Assembly: GCA_949130495.1 (NCBI GenBank) | Contig: OX422210.1 | Span: 634,512,585 to 634,576,584, forward strand | Origin: Sambucus nigra | Taxonomy: Eukaryota; Streptophyta; Magnoliopsida; Dipsacales; Adoxaceae | Length of the DNA stretch: 64,000 nucleotides | Direction of reading: 5' to 3' | In this document: piece by piece, positions 56,740-64,000 of the stretch | Layout: every line of letters begins with the position of its first letter | Numbering within the stretch: position 1 is the first letter of the stretch | Made by a program: the position numbers and the translations under genes | The notes under the pieces: model-generated | Database searches by the model: none | Told to the model about the DNA's origin: nothing | What the model saw: the letters and a program-made list of their open reading frames with translations, nothing else

Positions 56740-59700
56740 GGATATGCTTGATGACACTAATTTTCTATGGAAAATGGAATATATGGAGTCATTTTTCATT
56801 TTTTGGATGTTTGATAAATAAAATTTTCTATGGAATTAGTTTATTTAAAACAAATCACGTAACCACTTTTTTCACAAAAGATCGAATTAAAAACCTCCTC
56901 CCACCTTGTTATTCATTTTTCAGGGAAAAGAATTACCACACCAAAAAAAATGATAAAGAATCAAGAAAATAAAAAAAATGAAAAAAAAATCCAGAAAGTG
57001 AATAAAACCCTAAAATAATAAAAAAAAATTCAGAAAGTGAATAAAACTCCAAAAATAATGAAAAACATTCCGAAAATGAATAAAAACCTAAAAATAATGA
57101 AAAAAACTCAGAAAGTGAATAAAACTAAAAAAAATAACAAAAAAATACAAAAAATAATGAAAAAGCCCAAAAATAATGAAAAAAATTCACAAAATGAATA
57201 AAAATCCAAAAAAAATGGAAAAAATCCAGAAACTTATTAAAACCCCATAAATAATATTAAAAAAATCCAAAATATGAATAAAAACCCAAAAATAATGAAA
57301 CAAATCCAGAAAGTGAATAAAAACCCAAAAATAATGAAAAAAATTCAGAAAATGAATAAAAACCCAAAAAAATAAAAAAATACAGAAAGTGAATAAAACT
57401 CCAAAAATAGTGGAAAAAATACAGAAAATGAATAAAAACGAAAAAAATGAAAAAAATTCCAGAACGTGAATAAAAATCCAAAAATAATGGAAAAAAATCT
57501 AGAAAGTGATTAAAACCCCATAAATAATGAAAAAAATCCAGAAAATGAATAAAAATCCAAAAATAATGAAAAAAATACAGAAAGTGAATAAAAACCCAAA
57601 AATAATGAAAAAATCCAGAAAGTGAATAAAACCTAAAATAATGAAAAAAATAAAAAAAAACACCAAAAATAATGGAAAAAAAATACAAAAAGTGATTAAA
57701 ACCCCCAAAATGATGAAAAAATCCAGAAAGTGACTAAAAACCCAAAAATAATGAAAAAAAATCAGAAATTGTATAAAAATCCCAAAAAATAAAAAAATAC
57801 ACAAAGTGAATAAGACCCCAAAAATAATGAAAAAAATTGAGAAAATGAATAAAAATCCAAAAATAATGAAAAAAAATCTAGAAAGTGAATAAAAATCCAA
57901 AAATAATGAAAAAAATACAGAAATTGAATAAAAACCCCAAAATAATTGAAAAAATCCAAAAAATGAATAAACCCCCCAAAATAATGAAAACAAAATACAG
58001 AAAGTGAATAAAAACCCAAACCCAAAAATAATGAAAAAATACAGAAAGTGAATAAAACTAAAAAAAAATGAAAAAAAATCCAAAAAATGAATAAAAATCC
58101 AGAAATTGAATAAAAATCCAGAAATAATGAAGAAAATCTAGAAAATTCATTATGGGATTAATATTTATTTTCTGGTTTTTTTATTCATTTTCTGTATTTT
58201 TTATTATTTTTTTATTCCTTTTTTGGATTTTTAAATATTTTTTTGTGGTTTTATTCACTTTCTGTATTTTTTCGTTATTTTTGGGTTTGTATTCACTATC
58301 TGGATTTTTTTTCCTTATGTAAGGACATATTTTTATAAGTCCGTTAACAATTAATTATGTCGTATACCGCTACACCGTCAAAGAACATTCAAGAGCAATC
58401 TACATCAAAGACGGATTCGAATTAATCAAGTTCTTCATCATTCAAGACTCCGCGAAGTTTACTTTGGTAAGGTTTTGTTTTAAATACCTTAACTTTTCCC
58501 TTAGAGCTTTTGGGATATTTTTACAAAATATTTTCTAAGTGTTGGAGCGGACCTTTTCGTCAAATTTAAGAATGAGTAATTTTTAAGTGTTGGAGCATAT
58601 CTCGATTTTGACGCCCAGGTCGTTCAAGCGAGATAGCCATCTCGTTCGAGCGATATTGGATGTCGCGAGATGCCGTTTGAACGACATCTGTAGGTAGTTC
58701 GCGCGAGACTGCTATCTCGTTCGAACGAGTACGTTTTGCGAGGCGGCGGAATTTTATACAAATACTCATTAAATGGTTTCGTTTTCATTAAGAAGTCTCA
58801 GTGTTTTGAAAGATAAAAACCTGCGAAAGTGCAGAATCCTTTTGACTTCTTCCTTTAGGGTTTAATCCCTTTTTGGTGTTCACATTATTTTTGGGATTTT
58901 ATTCACTTTCTATATTTTTTTCATTATTTTTGGATTTTTATTCACTTTATGGGTTTTGTTTTCATTATTTCTAGGTTTTATTCATTTTTTTGGATTTTTT
59001 CATTATTTTTGGGGTCTTATTCACTTTATGTATTTTTTTTCATTTTTTTGGGTTTTTATTCACTTTTTGGAAAAAAAAAATTCATTATTTTTGGATTTTT
59101 ATTCATTTTCTGGATTTTTTTCGTTATTTTGGGGTTTTAATTCACTTTTTTTCATTTTTTTGGGTTTTTATTCACTTTGCTGGTTTTTTTTTTATTACTT
59201 TTGAATTTTTATTCATCTCCTGGATTTTTTTCATTATTTTTGGAGTTTTATTCAATTTCTGTATTTTTTTCATTATTTTTGGGTTTGGATTTTTATTCGC
59301 TTTCTGTATTTTGGGTGTTTTATTCATTTTTTGTATTTTGTTTGTATTATTTTTTGGGGTATTATTCACTTTCTGAATTTTTTTCATTATTTTTGGGTTT
59401 TTATGCACTTTGTGGATTTTTCATTATTTTTGGGTTTTTATTCATTTTCTGGATTTTTCCCCTTATTTTTGGGGTTTTATTCACATTTTGGATTTTATTT
59501 ATTTATTTATTTATTCTTTGGGATTTTTTTTATTTTTTTTGAGATTTTTATTATTTTTTTTATTATATATATATATTTTCTACTTTTTTTCCATGGAGAA
59601 TATTGGGAACCAAACACAAAAGATGGAAAATAGAACATTTTCCACAAGAAAAATAACTGCAATCAAACAACACCAATAAATTTTTTCCATGGAAAATATT

Positions 59701-59769
59701 TTCAAGTTTATAATTCCATGGAAATTGACTCTTGGCGCTTATTTTCCATCTTATTTATCAAACACACCC
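56740..59769. mobile_element. Large foldback element with opposed minisatellite arms
   Basis: The left end GGATATGCTTGATGA and right end (complement GGGTGTGTTTGATAA) are similar, and each is flanked by TTA (56737-56739 and 59770-59772), recalling Tourist/PIF-Harbinger elements. The left arm (56930-58145) repeats a 35-40 bp unit around CCAGAAAGTGAATAAAA and CCCAAAAATAATGAAAA. The right arm (58145-58320 and 58880-59560) repeats the complement. A unique spacer (58320-58870) splits the right arm. No transposase. Confidence 0.75.
58320..58870. other. Unique spacer inside the foldback element
   Basis: Ordinary-composition sequence between reversed repeat units, with CGTTCAAGCGAGATAGC and related TCGTTCGAACGAG palindromic words. 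Perhaps an inserted LTR fragment. No ORF. Confidence 0.5.
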
Positions 59770-59772
59770 TTA

Positions 59773-60181
59773 GAGAATGGATCAACAATATGGAAAACGG
59801 AGTTTATTAGATAAACATTCCAGCTGTTAGAGTTAGGATGAAGAAATTGATTAAGGTTGGGGGTTCGGGTAGTGGAAAGGGGTGTGTGAATATTAATTGA
59901 CTTCCCACCCCCCCATAATGAAACAGGAGCCTTTCGAGATTATGTTTTTGGTGTTTAGGATCATTTTCGAGATAGGCTAGTCCGTGTTTTCCCTCCCATG
60001 TGGAAAAAAGGGAGTATTTTATAATACTTGGACTAGAGTTGGGATGTCCACAGTTTACTTCACAAATTTGAAACTAATGAGCAATTGATATCATGTGTTT
60101 TTCGGAATCCCGAACCTCTAAGCCATTTCATCTTGTAAATGGTGTAAGAAAGTAGTTCTTTAAGTGCTAGGGTGTTTAAGT
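59773..60181. other. Unassigned stretch
   Basis: No gene or repeat recognised between the foldback element and the LINE tail. Confidence 0.5.
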
Positions 60182-60371
60182 ATTTTTTTTTCTTTTAGAA
60201 AATGGAGAATTTATTAAATTGAAAAGAGAGAAAATCCCTTTCTTGATGGCTCACAGAATAAAAACTTGAAAGCAAATGAAATCACTACAATCGTAAACAT
60301 GAGACACAGATAGATAGGGAAACTTAGATAGGTCCAATTAGATGGAACCTTTAATTTTTGAGGGCAAATCC

Positions 60372-60656
60372 TTATAAATGATTGAAAATGAACTCCTCCT
60401 TCTGTTGATATCCTCTCCTTGATAGCAATTTAGCAACCGTGTTCACTTCCTTGAGGCAATGGAAGAATTGAATATCATGATTTAGGCACATTACTTGAAT
60501 CTCCTCAATAACAGATCTGATATTCCAGGGAATAATCTTCTTATGGTCTGCTAAACAATTGATAAGAATATCTAAATTTGATTTTACATCAATAAGGTTC
60601 TTTCCCCTATCAAAACAAAATTGTAATCCTCTTTTAATAGCTAAAGCCTCAGCCAA
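60372..60656 (-). pseudogene. LINE RNase H domain
   Basis: AEALAIKRGLQFCFDRG, then VKSNLDILINCL and FFHCLKEVNTVAKLLSRRG match the plant L1 RNase H pattern (E of AEA, D replaced by N in the SD block, and the HCLKEVN region, usually HxxRxxN). It lies at the 3' end of the element. The acidic-site change suggests inactivity. Confidence 0.8.
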
Positions 60657-61334
60657 GAGGCTTATGCCATTAGACTCATAGCTGGAATAGTCCTAAACAA
60701 ATCTACCTTGACTTATTCTGATGATTACACCCTGCCGCATATGACCATTTGCATTTGACTTTCCATTGGTATCGAGTTTAAGAGTGCCCAAGCTTGGATT
60801 CTTCTAGTTAGAAATTTGATAAGATCTTCTTATTTGTCGAATGTTGTCTAACTTGAATACCTGATAACTTTCTTGATTAATATCCTTTTTACCACCCCTG
60901 AACACAGTATTCTTAGCTATATATGAGATTCTAGTGATGATATTATTAATTATAATACCATGTTGCATCTTTGTAGCTTCAAACACTGCCTTATTCGTAC
61001 TAATTCATATTTTTCATAAGATTGTTAGAGGAATTACTTTATATAACCACTTTGAGAGATCTGAGTTCTGAGAATTAAGCCACCAGTGGATGAAAGTCCC
61101 ATGAAAAGAAGAGGATTTCCTGACCACTCCCATTAAATTACAGAAGTAGTTTCACACTTTAAGAGCAATTGGACCTGACAAAAAGAGATGAGAAGAGTAT
61201 TATTTTTATAAGTAGTAACAAACACATCGGGATGCAAGTTTTACTCCAACTTTTTTTATATTCTCTTTAAGAGGAACACAATTAGACAATAATTTCCAAG
61301 AGAAGACTGAAATAATTGGAGGAATTTCAGGATC

Positions 61335-62527
61335 TCAAATATACTTATGCGATAAAGACGTAATATTGCAGTTTCTCAGCTTGTCATAGGCCGAAGCAAA
61401 TGTGAAATTTCCACTGTAAGAAGGTTTCCAAATCAGCTCCTCATTAGACATTTCTACATTCTCTTCCAGCTTATCCCACACTGATCTAATTCTTCTATAA
61501 GCCAAAGATCCATACCTGCTGTTTGCTCTAGCATATATAACATTCATAAATTCAGCCAAAATCCCCTTATTAGATTTAAATTTCCAAGCCAATTTTCGAT
61601 TAGCTGCATAAACTTGAGTAACCAGAATTTTGATACCAAGATCACCCTCTTCTTTAGAATAGCACAAAGAATTCCAAGTCAATCCAATAGTGCTTTTTAC
61701 CATACTCCTTGTTAACACCCCAAAAGAAAGAACTAATCAATTTATTGATTAATTGAAGAATCTTTTTTGGAGGATTTAAGGAGAGTAAAGTAAACATAGG
61801 CATAGAGGATAAAACTGATTGAATGAGAGTAATTCTTCCACCCAAAGATAAGAATTTGGATTTCCAGCTATTAATCTCAGAAGACACTGCTTGGACAAGA
61901 GAATCAAAATAGATTGCTTTCCTTCTACCTCTAAAAAGAGGACATCCCAGATATCTAGTAGGCTCTTTCTCAAACTTGAAACCTGTTAATTCAATCATTC
62001 TATTTTTGAGAGCCATGGGCATTTTAGAACCTGTAACAAAAGTGCTCTTCTCTTTACTGATTAACTGACCAGGCTGCAACTCATACTCTTTTAGGAAAAA
62101 CATAAATCTCTTAAGACTTCTCTTACTCCAATTTAAAAGACTAAAATATCATCTGCAAAGATCAAGTGGATAATCAATGGCATCCCCTAAGATGAGAGAA
62201 ATGATCAATTGAACCTTCAACCATTAATTTATGTAGACCTCTACTAAATGATTCAACCATAATTATAAAGAGGCTTGAGGATATTGGTTCCCCTTGCCTA
62301 ATTCCTCTATAAGACTTGACAAAACCCTTAAGTTGCTCATTTATAATTATAGAAAACCACGGGGAAGATATACATCTCCAAATGAGGTCTATGAAAGCTT
62401 TTGAGAATCCAAAGGCTCTTAAGGAATTAATCAAGAAAACCCAAGATAACCTATCATAAGCTTTAGCCATGTCTAACTTAATGACCACTTTACCTCCAGA
62501 GGATTTTTTATTAATAAAATTCATCAT
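61335..62527 (-). pseudogene. LINE reverse transcriptase, C-terminal two thirds
   Basis: Blocks: KLDMAKAYDRLSWVFL, GIRQGEPISSSLFIIMVE and, after a frameshift near 62185, LIFADDILVF (catalytic ADD). Then TRYLGCPLFRGRRK, SLGGRITLIQSVLSSMP, FFWG and a second shift near 61700 into YSKEEGDLGIK. Three breaks separate the parts; the order is intact. Confidence 0.9.
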
Positions 62528-62530
62528 TTT

Positions 62531-63994
62531 TTAGCCCAATAAAATGTTGTCTTGAATACTTCTTCCTTGCACAAAACTAGATTGAAAGGGGGAAATAATA
62601 AATGGAAGAATTGGACTCAGTCTAGCATTAAGGATTTTGGAAATTACCTTGTAAGCAAAATTACAGAGACTTATTGGCCTAATGTCTTTGCAAGCCATAA
62701 TTCTTTCCATTTTTGGAATGAGGCAAGTTAAAGTAGAACTCCAAGACTTAGGCATATCTGCACCTAAAAAGAATGATTGAACTGCTTTTGTAAAGTCATC
62801 TCCAATAATATCCCAACACTCCATATAAAAGTAACCATTAAAGCCATCCACACCAGCTGAACTGTTTAAGCTTAGATCTCGGATAGCCTGCCACACCTCT
62901 TCAGCCTCTGGAACTACATCTAATCTGCTATTCATCTGATCAACCACCAATTTTGGGTTTGAATTCAAAATATGACGATCTTCAATTGTTCCTGCAGTAA
63001 ATAAATGAGAAAAATAAGAAATAAAGGTGTTAGAAATCTCTTCTAGATTGTCTTTTTTGTTTCCTTCTTCATCCTTAATATAATGGATCCAAAGATTCCT
63101 CCTCTGCTGATTAACTTGAGCATGATAGAGCCTTGTATTTCTATCTCCATCCTTGATCCATTCTCCCTTACAACTTTGGTGCAAATAAATATCCTCTTTA
63201 GCAAGAATTGCATTAAGATCAACTCTAATTTTGATGCAAATAAATATCCTCTCAAATTCGGTGTACATTCCCTCACTATCGTGGCTCGATACTAAACAGG
63301 ACCCTAGGGCATCTCCACAATAATTTTTCTCAAAATACTCCTCTACGATTTCGTCGATTAGGCTCACCGTGTGAAGATCATCATCTTCCCCCGTATGTTG
63401 GGCTATATGGAAGATGTTAGTCTCTACGGTCATGTTCCCAAAAGTGAGTTGCATCTGCCCATTCCGAGTATTGATAATTGCGTTAGCCGTAGCTAAGAAT
63501 GGGCGCCCAAGAATGATGGGGACATGATTGCTCGAGCTGAAGGAGGGTTCCGTGTCCCAAATGGCAAAGTCTACCGGGAAGTAGAAAGTGTCAACTTGAA
63601 CGATCACGTCCTCAACTATACCTCTTGGGATCTTTACGGTTCGATCCGCTAATTGGAGAGTGATCTTTGTGGGCTTTAAGTCGCCCAGATCAAGTTGCCT
63701 ATAGATGGCATAAGGGAGGATGTTGACACTTGCTCCCAAGTCAACTAAGGCTTTTTCAATTTTATTTTCTCCAATGATGCAATAAATGGTGGGTGCACCG
63801 GGATATTTGAATTTTGGTGGGAGATCATTAAGTAGAATGGAGCTCACGTTCTGTGCTAGAAAGACATTTTTCTTTACCTTCATCTTCCTTTTCACTGTTA
63901 ACAAGTCCTTGATGACTTTCGCATAAGCTGGAATTTGCTTAATGGCATCGAGGAAAGGTAAATTTAACTTTACTTGCTTAAGCACGTCTAGCAC
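62531..63994 (-). CDS. In-frame chimera: gypsy protease plus LINE RT N-terminus
   Basis: A 487-codon open frame on the minus strand. Residues 1 to about 247 are Athila/Tat-type gypsy Gag-protease: KYPGAPTIYCIIG, the active site LVDLGASVNILPY, LQLADRTVKIPRGIVED and ILGRPFLATANAII. From about residue 255 it is LINE: EWIKDGDRNTRLYHA, SAGVDGFNGYF, CLIPKMERI and DIRPISLCNFAYKVISK, ending after SFVQGRSIQDNILLG. The join is near 63245 and no stop interrupts it. It arose by LINE insertion or recombination into gypsy in the same orientation. The gypsy part may start beyond the window. A functional fusion protein is unlikely. Confidence 0.85.
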   Translation of the reverse strand: MLDVLKQVKLNLPFLDAIKQIPAYAKVIKDLLTVKRKMKVKKNVFLAQNVSSILLNDLPPKFKYPGAPTIYCIIGENKIEKALVDLGASVNILPYAIYRQLDLGDLKPTKITLQLADRTVKIPRGIVEDVIVQVDTFYFPVDFAIWDTEPSFSSSNHVPIILGRPFLATANAIINTRNGQMQLTFGNMTVETNIFHIAQHTGEDDDLHTVSLIDEIVEEYFEKNYCGDALGSCLVSSHDSEGMYTEFERIFICIKIRVDLNAILAKEDIYLHQSCKGEWIKDGDRNTRLYHAQVNQQRRNLWIHYIKDEEGNKKDNLEEISNTFISYFSHLFTAGTIEDRHILNSNPKLVVDQMNSRLDVVPEAEEVWQAIRDLSLNSSAGVDGFNGYFYMECWDIIGDDFTKAVQSFFLGADMPKSWSSTLTCLIPKMERIMACKDIRPISLCNFAYKVISKILNARLSPILPFIISPFQSSFVQGRSIQDNILLG

Positions 63995-64000
63995 TTCATC
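63246..64000 (-). mobile_element. Ty3/gypsy (Athila-like) Gag-protease fragment, truncated by window end
   Basis: Protease domain as described for the chimera. The DLGAS active site is the usual Athila/Tat form. Upstream gag continues past 64000. No RT of this element is found to the left, where the LINE begins. Confidence 0.82.

Larger units (their letters stand above)
60182..63245 (-). mobile_element. L1-type LINE, 5'-truncated
   Basis: On the minus strand: RT (about 63180-61800), zinc-finger-like region zf-RVT (61330-60990), RNase H (60656-60372) and a short A-rich tail (T run at 60182-60191 on plus). ORF1 and endonuclease are missing, as usual for 5'-truncated LINEs. It joins gypsy sequence at about 63245. 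Confidence 0.88.

Noticed and set aside
57257..58083. Open frames of up to 194 codons rich in Phe on the minus strand
   Set aside because: They are translations of the A-rich minisatellite and exist in several frames at once, as do the plus-strand frames at 58949-59679. Not genes.

Overview
This is plant nuclear DNA, most likely from an angiosperm with a large transposon load. The evidence is one spliced plant protein-kinase gene with GT-AG introns, Ty1/copia and Ty3/gypsy (Tat-type) retrotransposons, L1- and RTE-type LINEs, hAT elements, Helitrons and many microsatellites. I saw no tRNA, rRNA, CRISPR or bacterial gene. All boundaries were read by eye.

Layout. 1-14353: a decayed Ty1/copia element, split at its reverse-transcriptase YVDD motif by an 8.4 kb non-autonomous Tat-like gypsy element (3642-12014) with 659-bp LTRs and a CTCAA target duplication. 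That insert lies on the minus strand, keeps only gag remnants and carries an almost intact four-exon antisense gene. It is also saturated with the palindrome CCGCGG. A hAT element and a 61-bp minisatellite lie inside it. 14354-21990: a gene-free block bounded by inverted TGTAACACCCCGT termini, holding a foldback MITE, a short Helitron and microsatellites. 21991-34104: a degenerate autonomous Tat-type gypsy element (protease, RT, RNase H, second RNase H, integrase, two antisense ORFs, 3' LTR), then an RTE LINE fragment, then the antisense gene and LTR of a related element. 34689 to about 37180: a Helitron end with a broken CLV1/BAM-like receptor-kinase fragment. 38092-54994: the only convincing host gene, a seven-exon CDK-like kinase (IBS1/At1g18670 type, predicted 704 aa). 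Its introns hold two small LTR elements with perfect target duplications, three hAT elements, a TIR element, a MITE and a hairpin element. 56740-59769: a 3 kb foldback element whose arms are opposed tandem arrays. 60182-64000: an L1-type LINE joined in frame to a gypsy protease.

How the parts relate. Transposons are nested up to three deep, and most insertion sites can be read from target duplications. The kinase reading frame is uninterrupted although transposons enlarge it to 17 kb. The recurring theme is that three Tat-type copies each carry an antisense gene with a TATA-like box just inside the 3' LTR. The most unusual signal is the CCGCGG density in the first of them.
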